A stretch of 50,846 nt of DNA from Pseudomonadota bacterium (lineage in GTDB: Bacteria > Pseudomonadota > Gammaproteobacteria > Burkholderiales > Burkholderiaceae_C), in the NCBI GenBank assembly GCA_018241325.1, contig JAFEEB010000026.1, positions 10,144 to 60,989 on the forward strand, given 5' to 3'. Both the position numbers and the translations under genes were made by a program. Below, piece after piece: positions 37,572-45,350 of the stretch (its first letter is position 1; each line of letters starts with the position of its first letter). The notes under the pieces were generated by a model that was not told where the DNA came from, ran no database searches, and saw only the letters and a list, made by a program, of their open reading frames with translations.

Positions 37572-38972
37572 ATGGCCACGAAATCCGACTTGCTGCTGAC
37601 CGCTTTGCGGCGCCGCCCGCAATCCAGCGCTGCCGATCTGGCGGCCGAGTTGCGCGTGAGCGTTCCCACGGTTCAGCGCCTGCTGCGCGCGGCGGGGCCC
37701 GCGGTCGTCAGCCTGGGGCGGGCGCGGCGCACGCGCCATGCCGCCCGGCGCGGTTTGCGGGGGCTCGCCGCCGACTGGCCGGTGTACCGGGTGGATGCCG
37801 GCGGCGTGGCGCAACCCTTTGCGGCGCTGGCGCTGCTGGCCCCGCAGGGCACGGCCATGCCGCTGGAGGGGGGCGACTGGCCCTTGCCCGAGGAGTCGCG
37901 CGACGGCTGGTGGCCGGGCCTGCCGTACGTGCTGCAAGACATGCGTCCGCAGGGCTACATGGGCCGCCAGTTTGCCCGCGCGGTGCACGACGCGCTGCAA
38001 CTGCCGGCAGACCCGCGTGCCTGGAGCGATGACGACGTGCTGGTGGCACTGGCCCAAGCGGGATGGGACCTGCCGGGTGATCTGATCGTGGGCGAGGCGG
38101 CCATGCGCCGGTGGCAGGCCCAGCGCCTGGATGCCCCCGCGCCGCTGGCCGAGGGTGCGTTGGCGCAGGCCTACACGATCCTGGCCGGGCAGGCGGTGGC
38201 GGGGGGCGCGGCGGGCTCCAGTGCGGCGGGGGAGTTTCCCAAGTTTGCGGCGCTGCGCGAGGCGCCTGAGCCCGGCGCGCCGGGGCCGGGCGGGCTGCCA
38301 CGCACGCCGCATGTGCTGGTCAAGTTTTCGGGCGCGGGCGGCACGCCGGCCGAGCGGCGCTGGGCCGACCTGCTGCTGGCCGAGCACCTGGCCCTGCAAG
38401 CGCTGGCCGGGCACGGCGTGCCGGCCGCGCGCAGCCGCTGGCTGACGGCTGGCGGGCGCGCGTTTTTGGAGGTGGAGCGTTTTGACCGCCACGGGCGTTG
38501 GGGCCGCAGCCCGCTGGTGAGCCTGGAGGCGGTCAACGCGGCGTTGCTGGGCCTGCCGCACCGCCCCTGGCCCGAGCTGGCGGCGGCGCTTGAAAGCGCG
38601 GGCGTGCTGGCCGGTGGGGCGCAGGCCGGCATCGCCACGCTGTGGTGGTTTGGCCGCCTGATCGGCAACACCGACATGCATCTGGGCAACCTGAGTCTTC
38701 AGCCGCGATCGGGCCAACTGGCCCCGGCGCCGGCCTACGACATGCTGCCGATGCGGCACGCGCCGCTGGCGGGCGGTGAAGTGCCGCCGCTGCTGGCGCA
38801 ACAGCCCCCGCTGCCCCTGCCGGGCGAGCGCGCGCCCTGGCAGGCGGCTGCCGGCGCGGCGCTGCATTTTTGGGAGCGCCTGGCGGGCGACGGGCGGGCG
38901 TCAGGCCCCATGCAGGCGCATGCCGGCGCCTGCATGGCCCGGCTGCGCGAGGCGCTGGCGGCGGTGGGCTGA
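37572..38972 (+). CDS. HipA-like kinase with N-terminal HTH (YjjJ family)
   Basis: The protein has 466 residues. Residues 1-45 form a winged helix (SSAADLAAELRVSVPTVQRL). Most of the rest is a HipA-type Ser/Thr kinase: phosphate-binding-like KFSGAGGTPAERRWADLL, catalytic loop RLIGNTDMHLGNLSLQ and metal-binding APAYDMLPMRHAP. E. coli YjjJ (about 440 residues) has the same layout and acts as a HipA-type toxin without an adjacent HipB. Here also no separate antitoxin gene lies upstream, and the HTH is built in. Confidence 0.9.
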   Translation: MATKSDLLLTALRRRPQSSAADLAAELRVSVPTVQRLLRAAGPAVVSLGRARRTRHAARRGLRGLAADWPVYRVDAGGVAQPFAALALLAPQGTAMPLEGGDWPLPEESRDGWWPGLPYVLQDMRPQGYMGRQFARAVHDALQLPADPRAWSDDDVLVALAQAGWDLPGDLIVGEAAMRRWQAQRLDAPAPLAEGALAQAYTILAGQAVAGGAAGSSAAGEFPKFAALREAPEPGAPGPGGLPRTPHVLVKFSGAGGTPAERRWADLLLAEHLALQALAGHGVPAARSRWLTAGGRAFLEVERFDRHGRWGRSPLVSLEAVNAALLGLPHRPWPELAAALESAGVLAGGAQAGIATLWWFGRLIGNTDMHLGNLSLQPRSGQLAPAPAYDMLPMRHAPLAGGEVPPLLAQQPPLPLPGERAPWQAAAGAALHFWERLAGDGRASGPMQAHAGACMARLREALAAVG

Positions 38973-39046
38973 CCGGCGGCGCTGGCCTTGCCCGGGAGGG
39001 GGTTACCAGGGGTGGCGCGACGCCTTTGCCAGCGGACAATGCGCCC

Positions 39047-40804
39047 ATGTCCGGCAGCCAGATCATCGTCCTCGTCACGCCGGTGTTCTTGGCGCTGATG
39101 GCGCTGGAATGGGCGGCGGGGCGCTGGCGCGGGCGGCCGGTGTTCCGGCTGGCCGACGCCGTGAGCAGCATCAGCCTGGGCATGCTCAGCCAGACCAGCG
39201 CGGTGTTCACGCGGCTGCTGCGCCTGGGGCTGTACACGCTGGCGTGGCAAACGCTGGCGCTGTGGCGGGACGATGCCTTCTGGACCAGCGCGGCGGGCTG
39301 GCTGCTGGCGCTGCTGCTGTACGACTTTTGCTACTACTGGTACCACCGCCTGGGCCACCGCGTGGCGGTGCTGTGGGCGGCGCATGCGGTGCACCACCAG
39401 AGCCAGGACTACAACCTGTCCACCGCGCTGCGCCAGACCAGCACGGGCGCAATTCTCGGCTGGCTGTTTTACCTGCCGATGGCGCTGGCGGGCGTGCCGC
39501 CGCTGGTGTTTGCCGTGGTCGGCCTGATCGATTTGCTGTACCAGTTTTGGGTGCACACCGAGCAGGTGGGGCGGCTGGGCTGGTTCGACCGCTGGTTTTG
39601 CAGCCCCAGCAACCACCGCGTGCACCATGCCGTGAACGACCGCTACGTGGACAAGAATTACGGCGGCATCCTGATCGTGTGGGACCGGCTGTTCGGCACG
39701 TTCGAGGACGAGGACGCGCGCGAGCCCGTGGTGTACGGCACGCGCGGCCTCTTGAACAGCTGGGACCCGCTGTGGGCCAACGCGCAGGTGTATGCGGGCC
39801 TGGCGCGTGACAGCTGGCATGCTGCGCGCTGGCGCGACAAGCTGGGCGTGTGGATCAGGCCCCCCGGCTGGCGCCCGCCCGACGTGGCGGCGCGCTTTCC
39901 CAAACCCGCCTTTCATATCGACGACATGCCCTTGTTCAACCCCGCTCTGTCACCCGCGCAGCGCTGGTTTGCCGGTGTGCAGTTCGTGCTGCTGCTGGCC
40001 GGTGTGGCGGCCTTCTTGTGGCAGGCCGATCGCGCGCCGCTGGCGGTCAACGCGATCTGGTTTGCGGTGCTGGTGGCCTGCCAGTGGGCGCTGGGCGCGG
40101 CCCTGCAGGGGCGCATCGGCGCGTGGGAGGCGCTGATGATCCAGGCCGGTGCGCTGGCCACCGCCACCAGTGCGCTGGGGCTGCGCGAATGGCACTGGGT
40201 GGCCAAGCCGGCGGCGATGGTGTTTGCTATGGTTGCAGTAGCTGCCAGCGCACGGTTGGCAAGCGCTGGAGGCCGATTTGCCTTGAATCGGCCACAGGCG
40301 CTGTTGCTGCTGGCCCTGCTGTGCTCGCTGACGGGCGACGTGTTTCTGATGGTGCCCGGCCACTTCATTGCGGGCCTCGTCAGCTTCTTGCTGGCGCATG
40401 TTGGCTACGTGGTGCTGTTTGGGCTGGGCGCGCCGTGGTTCGGCCATCGGCGCGCGCTGGCGGCGGCGCTGGGGCTGGGCGCGGGCATGTATGCCTTCTT
40501 GTGGTGGGGCGGGCTGCCGGCGGCGCTGCGCGGGCCGGTGGCGGCCTACGTGCTGGTGATTGCGCTGATGGCGGCGCAGGCCTGGGCGCGCCACGCCGTG
40601 CAGCCGGGGCGCGCCGCGTGGATGGTGGCGCTGGGCGCGTGCTTTTTCATGCTGAGCGATTCGCTGCTGGCCATCAACCGCTTCGTCACGCCGCTGCCCT
40701 GGGCGCAGGTGTGGGTGCTGGCCAGCTACTACGCGGCGCAGGCGCTGATCGTGGGCGGCATGCTGCGCGGGCGCGGGTGCGGGCGGGAACGGTCTCTTGC
40801 GTAA
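39047..40804 (+). CDS. Sterol desaturase/fatty acid hydroxylase fused to a YhhN (TMEM86, lysoplasmalogenase) domain
   Basis: This 585-residue membrane protein has two modules. Residues 1-290 have the di-iron histidine motifs of the fatty acid hydroxylase superfamily: YYWYHRLGHR, WAAHAVHHQS and NHRVHHAVNDRYVDKNYGG. After a polar linker, residues about 330-580 form helices with YhhN signatures: SLTGDVFLMVPGHFIAGLVS, FLLAHVGYVVLF and FFMLSDSLLAINRFVTPLPW. The first module resembles alkylglycerol monooxygenase and the second hydrolyses vinyl-ether lysolipids, so both could act on ether lipids. A family A repeat is read in frame at 40226-40292, near the start of the YhhN part. Substrate is inferred. 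Confidence 0.85.
   Translation: MSGSQIIVLVTPVFLALMALEWAAGRWRGRPVFRLADAVSSISLGMLSQTSAVFTRLLRLGLYTLAWQTLALWRDDAFWTSAAGWLLALLLYDFCYYWYHRLGHRVAVLWAAHAVHHQSQDYNLSTALRQTSTGAILGWLFYLPMALAGVPPLVFAVVGLIDLLYQFWVHTEQVGRLGWFDRWFCSPSNHRVHHAVNDRYVDKNYGGILIVWDRLFGTFEDEDAREPVVYGTRGLLNSWDPLWANAQVYAGLARDSWHAARWRDKLGVWIRPPGWRPPDVAARFPKPAFHIDDMPLFNPALSPAQRWFAGVQFVLLLAGVAAFLWQADRAPLAVNAIWFAVLVACQWALGAALQGRIGAWEALMIQAGALATATSALGLREWHWVAKPAAMVFAMVAVAASARLASAGGRFALNRPQALLLLALLCSLTGDVFLMVPGHFIAGLVSFLLAHVGYVVLFGLGAPWFGHRRALAAALGLGAGMYAFLWWGGLPAALRGPVAAYVLVIALMAAQAWARHAVQPGRAAWMVALGACFFMLSDSLLAINRFVTPLPWAQVWVLASYYAAQALIVGGMLRGRGCGRERSLA
40226..40292 (-). repeat. Dispersed repeat family A, in frame in the fusion gene
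   Basis: Plus strand: TTTGCTATGGTTGCAGTAGC, TGCCAGCGCACGGTTGGCAA, GCGCTGGAGGCCGATTTG. This is the reverse-oriented family A element, with its AGCGCTGGAGGCCGATTT end well preserved. It is translated as VAVAASARLASAGGRFALNR. Confidence 0.8.
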
Positions 40805-40835
40805 TATCTCGATTGGGTATATATTTTGTCCCAAT
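40797..40835 (+). promoter_or_regulatory. Promoter and operator of the Xre-RES operon
   Basis: TTGCGT (40797-40802), 17 bases, then TATATT (40820-40825) make a near-consensus promoter. The inverted repeat ATTGGG (40812-40817) / CCCAAT (40830-40835) brackets the -10 element, as expected for antitoxin autorepression. Confidence 0.65.
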
Positions 40836-40846
40836 TGGAGATCGAC

Positions 40847-41359
40847 ATGCCCGGACACAGCACCGCCACCGCACCTGCCGCCCACGTCGCGCGCGAGCGC
40901 AGCGCCGCGTATTTTCTTGGCTCGCCCGCGTCCGTGCAGGGCCGGGCCTTTGGCCTCTCGGCGCTGGAGCGCGTGCACCTGGTCAAGCAGGGCGTGCCGG
41001 CACGCTCGGTGCAGGAGATGAGCGCCGCCATGGGCCTGCCGCGCGATCAGCTGATGCGCGCCGTCGGCCTGGCGCGCTCTACGGTCGAGCGCAAGATCGC
41101 CGCGCGCGCGCGTCTGTCGGAGGGCGAGAGCGAAAAGCTGGTGGGCCTGTCGCGCCTGATCGGCCAGGTGGACGCCATGGTGCGCGAGTCGGGCCAGGCG
41201 CCGGACGACTTCGACGCCGCGCGCTGGTTCGCTGCCTGGATGGCGCAGCCCGTGGCGGCCCTGGGCGGCCTGTGCCCGCAAGAGTTGCTGGACACCGCCG
41301 ACGGCCGCGAGGCGCTGGCCACGCTGCTGCTGCAATCGCAGTCGGGCGTGTATGCGTGA
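40847..41359 (+). CDS. Xre/MbcA/ParS-type antitoxin (DUF2384)
   Basis: The protein is 170 residues from ATG 40847, with GGAG 6 bases upstream. The middle region (FGLSALERVHLVKQGVPARS ... VQEMSAAMGLPRDQLMRAVG ... STVERKI) is the Xre-like HTH. The C-terminal ~55 residues (FDAARWFAAWMAQPVAALGG ... LCPQELL) are the toxin-binding DUF2384 domain, ending in the characteristic Tyr-Ala. It neutralises the RES toxin encoded downstream. The two genes are separated by a 180-base repeat, which is unusual because these pairs normally abut. Confidence 0.92.
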   Translation: MPGHSTATAPAAHVARERSAAYFLGSPASVQGRAFGLSALERVHLVKQGVPARSVQEMSAAMGLPRDQLMRAVGLARSTVERKIAARARLSEGESEKLVGLSRLIGQVDAMVRESGQAPDDFDAARWFAAWMAQPVAALGGLCPQELLDTADGREALATLLLQSQSGVYA

Positions 41360-41363
41360 AATG

Positions 41364-41539
41364 GCTCACCCCCAGTCTCCACTCGCTGCGCGATGTTTCG
41401 CCAACCCCCTTGCAGGGGGCATCGCCAGTGACCGGGGAGACCCCGGCCACGGCGATCGCTGGCCTGGCCTGCTCCGCGGCCTCTCGGCTCTTTGGGTTTC
41501 ATCGACCGCGGGTGGTGCGCAGCGCGATGAATCGCTGAC
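41364..41539 (+). repeat. Dispersed repeat family C, copy 2, between antitoxin and toxin
   Basis: It starts CCCCCAGTCTCCACTCGCTG shortly after the antitoxin stop and ends immediately before the toxin ATG. It is closely similar to 1338-1514. Confidence 0.88.
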
Positions 41540-42022
41540 ATGACGCCGGGCATCTTCTGGCGCATCGCCACCGACACGCCCGAGTACACCGCCGACGACC
41601 TGAGCGGTGCCGGCGCCGAGCGCAGCGGGGGCCGCTGGAACCCGCGCGGCACGCCGCTGGTGTATGCCAGCAGCTCGCGCGCGCTGGCCTGCCTGGAGAC
41701 GGTGGTGCACCTGGGCGGCGGGCTGGCGCTGCCGCTCAACCGCTATCTGGTACGCATCGAGGTGCCGCAGGACCTGTGGGCAGCGCGCACCGTGTTCGAC
41801 GCCGCGCAGCAGGTGGGCTGGGACGCACTGCCGCCCGGCCGCGTGAGCATGGCCTGGGGCGCGGCGTGGGCGCAGGGCGCGCAAAGCTGTCTGGCCGAAG
41901 TGCCCTCGGTCATCGTTCCGGAAGAAAGCAACCTGCTGATCAACCCGCGCCATCCGCAGGCGCGGCAGGTGCGGGCGAGCAAGCAGCGGCGTTGGCTGTA
42001 TGACCCGCGGGCGCTGCGGTGA
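41540..42022 (+). CDS. RES-domain toxin (NAD-degrading)
   Basis: The protein has 160 residues. The RES signature residues are visible: arginine in GGRWNPRGTPLVYASSS, glutamate in ALACLETVVHL and the serine region VPSVIVPEESNLLINP. The N-terminal FWRIATDTPEY is also typical. RES toxins deplete NAD+ when not bound by their Xre antitoxin. The start codon directly follows repeat copy C, so the original intergenic sequence or ribosome site has been displaced; CGATGAATCGCTGAC upstream has no clear Shine-Dalgarno sequence. Confidence 0.93.
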   Translation: MTPGIFWRIATDTPEYTADDLSGAGAERSGGRWNPRGTPLVYASSSRALACLETVVHLGGGLALPLNRYLVRIEVPQDLWAARTVFDAAQQVGWDALPPGRVSMAWGAAWAQGAQSCLAEVPSVIVPEESNLLINPRHPQARQVRASKQRRWLYDPRALR

Positions 42023-42210
42023 GGGGCGCGAACCGCAAGACGCTCGCAGCTTGGGGTGATTGGCCCCGACAACAGAAATGGGGCGCGAAGGGGCCTACAC
42101 TGGTGCGCGTCTTGCGCGGGCAGCGCGCAGCAAATCAGCCGGGTTTCGAAGGGTAGCCCAGACCGCGGCCCGTGACCATCAACCACGGATCGCTCCACTT
42201 TGAATAGTTC
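42023..42210 (+). promoter_or_regulatory. Upstream region of the dmp genes with a possible sigma-54 site
   Basis: This 188-base gap holds TGGTGCGCGTCTTGC at 42101-42115, which keeps the GG-N10-GC spacing and TTGC block of a -24/-12 promoter but misses two bases of the -24 box. The dmp operon of Pseudomonas CF600 is sigma-54 dependent. No DmpR-like regulator is in the window, so this stays tentative. Confidence 0.3.
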
Positions 42211-42996
42211 ATGATGCAAGCCAGCCAGATCAAGAAACTGGGCGACGCGCTGTTCGATGCGCTCACCGCCTGCACCACGCTGCCGCCGCTGACCAGCCAG
42301 CACGCGGGCATGACTGTCGATGACGCCTACGCCATCCAGCAGCGCCTGATGGCGCGGCGCCTGGCCGCGGGCGAGAAGGTGATCGGCAAGAAGATCGGCG
42401 TGACCAGCCAGGCGGTGATGGACATGCTGGGCGTGGACCAGCCCGACTTTGGCTGGCTGACCGACGCCATGGTTTATGGCGAGGGCGAGGCCATTCCAAT
42501 GAGCCGCCTGATCCAGCCCAAGGCCGAGGGCGAGATCGCGTTTGTGTTGAAGAAGACGCTCAAGGGCCCCGGCGTCAGCGTGGCCGACGTGCTGGCCGCC
42601 ACGGATGGCGTGATGGCGTGCTTCGAGATCGTCGATTCGCGCATCCAGGACTGGAAGATCAAGATCCAGGACACCGTGGCCGACAACGCCAGCTGCGGCG
42701 TGTTCGTGCTGGGCGACCGCCTGGTGGACCCGCGCGAAGTGGACCTGACCACCTGCGGCATGGTGCTGGAGAAAAACGGCGAAATCGTCGCCACCGGCGC
42801 CGGCGCTGCCGCCATGGGCCACCCGGCCAATGCCGTGGCCTGGCTGGCCAACACGCTGGGCGCACACGGCATCGCGCTGGAGGCGGGCGAGGTGGTGCTG
42901 TCGGGCTCGCTGGGCATCATGGTGCCGGTCAAGGCGGGGGACAACCTGCGCGTGGCCATTGGCGGCATTGGCGGCTGCAGCGTTCGCTTTGTTTGA
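42211..42996 (+). CDS. dmpE: 2-oxopent-4-enoate (2-keto-4-pentenoate) hydratase
   Basis: The protein has 261 residues and starts [18 protein letters not shown]. It is a hydratase/decarboxylase superfamily member with [20 protein letters not shown], the metal-binding glutamates in [10 protein letters not shown] and [15 protein letters not shown], and the C-terminal [16 protein letters not shown]. It adds water to 2-oxopent-4-enoate to give 4-hydroxy-2-oxovalerate in meta-cleavage of catechols. [16 protein letters not shown] favours DmpE/XylJ over the decarboxylase, which is encoded separately downstream. Confidence 0.9.
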   Translation: MMQASQIKKLGDALFDALTACTTLPPLTSQHAGMTVDDAYAIQQRLMARRLAAGEKVIGKKIGVTSQAVMDMLGVDQPDFGWLTDAMVYGEGEAIPMSRLIQPKAEGEIAFVLKKTLKGPGVSVADVLAATDGVMACFEIVDSRIQDWKIKIQDTVADNASCGVFVLGDRLVDPREVDLTTCGMVLEKNGEIVATGAGAAAMGHPANAVAWLANTLGAHGIALEAGEVVLSGSLGIMVPVKAGDNLRVAIGGIGGCSVRFV

Positions 42997-43000
42997 ATTT

Positions 43001-43102
43001 CTCCCTCTCCCCTCGGGGAGAGGGCAGGGATGAGGGGACCGCCCCGAGGGCGCGAGAAACACCCTCACCCCCAACCCTCTCCCGCACGCGGGAGAGGGAG
43101 CA
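43001..43102. repeat. Dispersed repeat family B between dmpE and dmpF
   Basis: CTCCCTCTCCCCTCGGGGAG followed by GGCAGGGATGAGGGGAC and an opposing CCAACCCTCTCCCGCACGCG-GGAGAGGGAGC. The arms form a long imperfect hairpin in the operon mRNA. Confidence 0.85.
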
Positions 43103-43127
43103 AGATCAATTGGCAAGGAGTTTGTGC

Positions 43128-44135
43128 ATGAGCAAGAAAATCAAGTGCGCCCTGATCGGCCCCGGCAACATCGGCACCGACCTGCTGGCCAAGCTGCAGC
43201 GCAGCCCGGTACTGGAGCCGGTGTGGATGGTGGGCATCGACCCCACGTCCGACGGCCTCAAGCGCGCCCAGGAGATGGGCATCAAGACCACCTCTCAAGG
43301 TGTGGACGGCCTGGTGCCGCACATCAAGGCGGACGGTGTGCAGATCGTCTTTGACGCCACCAGCGCCTACGTGCACGCCGAGAACTCACGCAAGGTGATC
43401 GAGCAGGGCGCGATGATGATCGACCTGACGCCCGCGGCCATTGGCCCCTACTGCGTGCCGCCGGTCAATCTGAAGGAGCTCGTCGGCCTGCCGTCGCCGG
43501 GCCGCTCCCAAGACGGCAGCGCCCCCTCGGGGGGCAGGGAGGCGCGCAGCGCCGACCGTGGGGGCAAACAGTTCCAGATGAACGTCAACATGGTCACCTG
43601 CGGCGGCCAGGCGACGATCCCGATGGTGAGCGCCGTCAGCCGCGTGCAGCCCGTGGCCTATGCCGAGATCGTGGCCACGGTGTCCAGCAAATCCGCCGGC
43701 CCCGGCACGCGCAAAAACATCGACGAGTTCACCCGCACCACCGCGGGCGCGATCGAAAAAGTGGGCGGCGCCAAGAAGGGCAAGGCCATCATCATCATCA
43801 ACCCGGCCGAGCCGCCGCTGATCATGCGCGACACCGTGCACTGCCTGCTTGATGCCGCACCCGACCAGGCCGCCATCACCAAAAGCATCCACGAGATGAT
43901 CGAGCAGGTGCAAAAGTACGTGCCCGGCTACAAGCTGGTCAACGGCCCGGTGTTCGACGGCAAGCGCGTGTCGGTCTTTCTGGAGGTGGAAGGCCTGGGC
44001 GACTACCTGCCCAAGTATTCGGGCAACCTGGACATCATGACCGCCGCCGCCGCGCGCACCGCCGAGATGTTTGCCGAGGAAATTCTGGCCGGCAAGCTCA
44101 AGCTGGAGCCGGCCGCTGCGACCGCTGTGGCCTGA
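43128..44135 (+). CDS. dmpF: Acetaldehyde dehydrogenase (acylating)
   Basis: This 335-residue enzyme oxidises acetaldehyde from the aldolase DmpG to acetyl-CoA and normally forms a channelling complex with it. It shows the NAD motif [28 protein letters not shown], the catalytic cysteine in [15 protein letters not shown] (residue 158) and [17 protein letters not shown]. The usual catalytic position is about 132, so some 26 residues are extra. They lie between PPVNLKEL and FQMNVNMV (about residues 122-146) and match a dispersed repeat (family D). The rest aligns with family expectations. The ribosome site GGCAAGGAG precedes ATG 43128. Confidence 0.95.
   Translation: MSKKIKCALIGPGNIGTDLLAKLQRSPVLEPVWMVGIDPTSDGLKRAQEMGIKTTSQGVDGLVPHIKADGVQIVFDATSAYVHAENSRKVIEQGAMMIDLTPAAIGPYCVPPVNLKELVGLPSPGRSQDGSAPSGGREARSADRGGKQFQMNVNMVTCGGQATIPMVSAVSRVQPVAYAEIVATVSSKSAGPGTRKNIDEFTRTTAGAIEKVGGAKKGKAIIIINPAEPPLIMRDTVHCLLDAAPDQAAITKSIHEMIEQVQKYVPGYKLVNGPVFDGKRVSVFLEVEGLGDYLPKYSGNLDIMTAAAARTAEMFAEEILAGKLKLEPAAATAVA
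43491..43565 (+). repeat. Dispersed repeat family D, in frame inside dmpF
   Basis: GGGCCGCTCCCAAGACGGCA, GCGCCCCCTCGGGGGGCAGG and GAGGCGCGCAGCGCCGACCG make the GC-rich element common in intergenic DNA of this family. Here it is translated as about 25 residues. Confidence 0.75.
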
Positions 44136-44140
44136 ATTTT

Positions 44141-44252
44141 CTCCCTCCCCCGCTGGGGGAGGGCAGGGGTGGGGGCCGACGGCGCTCGATTCGACGACAG
44201 ATCTCGATTGGGCCAGCCCCCATCCCAACCTTCCCCCAGAGGGGGAAGGAGC
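44141..44252. repeat. Dispersed repeat family B between dmpF and dmpG
   Basis: CTCCCTCCCCCGCTGGGGGA, GGGCAGGGGTGGGGGCCGAC, then an opposing arm CCATCCCAACCTTCCCCCAG-AGGGGGAAGGAG. Its layout is the same as in 43001-43102 and 30957-31140. Confidence 0.88.
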
Positions 44253-44276
44253 CAAAAGACACCAGAGGAACATGAC

Positions 44277-45329
44277 ATGAGCATCCAAGGCAAAAAAGTC
44301 ACCCTGCATGAAATGGCGCTGCGCGACGGCATGCACCCCAAGCAGCACCAGATCACGATCGATCAGATGAAAAGCATCGCCACTGCGTTGGACGACGCCG
44401 GCATGCCGCTGATCGAAGTCACCCACGGTGACGGCCTGGGCGGCAACTCGGTCAACTACGGCTTTGCGGCGCACAGCGACGAGGAGTACCTGAAGGCCGT
44501 GATCCCGCTGATGAAGCGCAGCAAGATTTCGGCCCTGCTGCTGCCCGGCATCGGCACCGTGGATCATTTGAAGATGGCGCACGACGTGGGCGTGCACACC
44601 ATCCGCGTGGCCACGCACTGCACCGAGGCCGACGTCGCCGAGCAGCACATCACGCTGGCACGCAAGCTGGGCCTGGACACCGTGGGCTTTCTGATGATGA
44701 GCCACATGAACGATGCGGCCGGCCTGGTCAAGCAGGCGAAATTGATGGAAGGCTATGGCGCCAACTGCGTGTACGTCACCGACTCGGCCGGCCACATGCT
44801 GCCGCAGGACGTGAAGGAAAAGCTGGGTGCCGTGCGCGCCGCGCTCAAGCCCGAGACCGAGCTGGGTTTTCACGCCCACCACAACCTGGCCATGGGCGTG
44901 GCCAACTCGATCACCGCGATCGAAGCCGGGGCCAGCCGCGTCGATGCCGCGGCCGCCGGTCTGGGCGCGGGCGCGGGCAACACGCCCATGGAGGTGCTGG
45001 TGGCGGTGCTGGACCTGATGGGCGTCGAGACCGGCGTGGACACCTTCAAGATTCAGGACGTGGCCGAAGACCTGGTGGTGCCGATCATGGATTTCCCGAT
45101 CCGCATCGACCGCGACGCGCTGACGCTGGGCTACGCGGGCGTGTACGGCTCCTTCCTGCTGTTTGCCAAGCGCGCCGAGAAGAAGTACGGCGTGCCGGCG
45201 CGCGAGATTTTGGTGGAAATGGGCCGGCGCGGCTGCGTGGGCGGGCAGGAGGACATGATCGAGGACACCGCCTTGACGCTATCAAAACAGAAGCTGGCAG
45301 CGCGCACCGGTCAAGCGCAAACGGCGTGA
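44277..45329 (+). CDS. dmpG: 4-hydroxy-2-oxovalerate aldolase
   Basis: This 350-residue TIM-barrel aldolase splits 4-hydroxy-2-oxovalerate into pyruvate and acetaldehyde. The start is ATG 44277, with AGAGGAAC upstream. Signatures are [18 protein letters not shown] with the Arg-Asp pair, [28 protein letters not shown] and the metal-binding [13 protein letters not shown]. Length agrees with DmpG (about 345). The last ~15 residues ([16 protein letters not shown]) are encoded by a family A repeat that also supplies the stop. Confidence 0.96.
   Translation: MSIQGKKVTLHEMALRDGMHPKQHQITIDQMKSIATALDDAGMPLIEVTHGDGLGGNSVNYGFAAHSDEEYLKAVIPLMKRSKISALLLPGIGTVDHLKMAHDVGVHTIRVATHCTEADVAEQHITLARKLGLDTVGFLMMSHMNDAAGLVKQAKLMEGYGANCVYVTDSAGHMLPQDVKEKLGAVRAALKPETELGFHAHHNLAMGVANSITAIEAGASRVDAAAAGLGAGAGNTPMEVLVAVLDLMGVETGVDTFKIQDVAEDLVVPIMDFPIRIDRDALTLGYAGVYGSFLLFAKRAEKKYGVPAREILVEMGRRGCVGGQEDMIEDTALTLSKQKLAARTGQAQTA
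45276..45326 (-). repeat. Dispersed repeat family A, forming the dmpG C-terminus
   Basis: Plus strand: CGCTATCAAAACAGAAGCTG, GCAGCGCGCACCGGTCAAGC, GCAAACGGC. The element carries the last codons of dmpG, and the TGA follows at its edge. Confidence 0.65.
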
Positions 45330-45350
45330 AACGCTTGAAAGGCACAGAAC

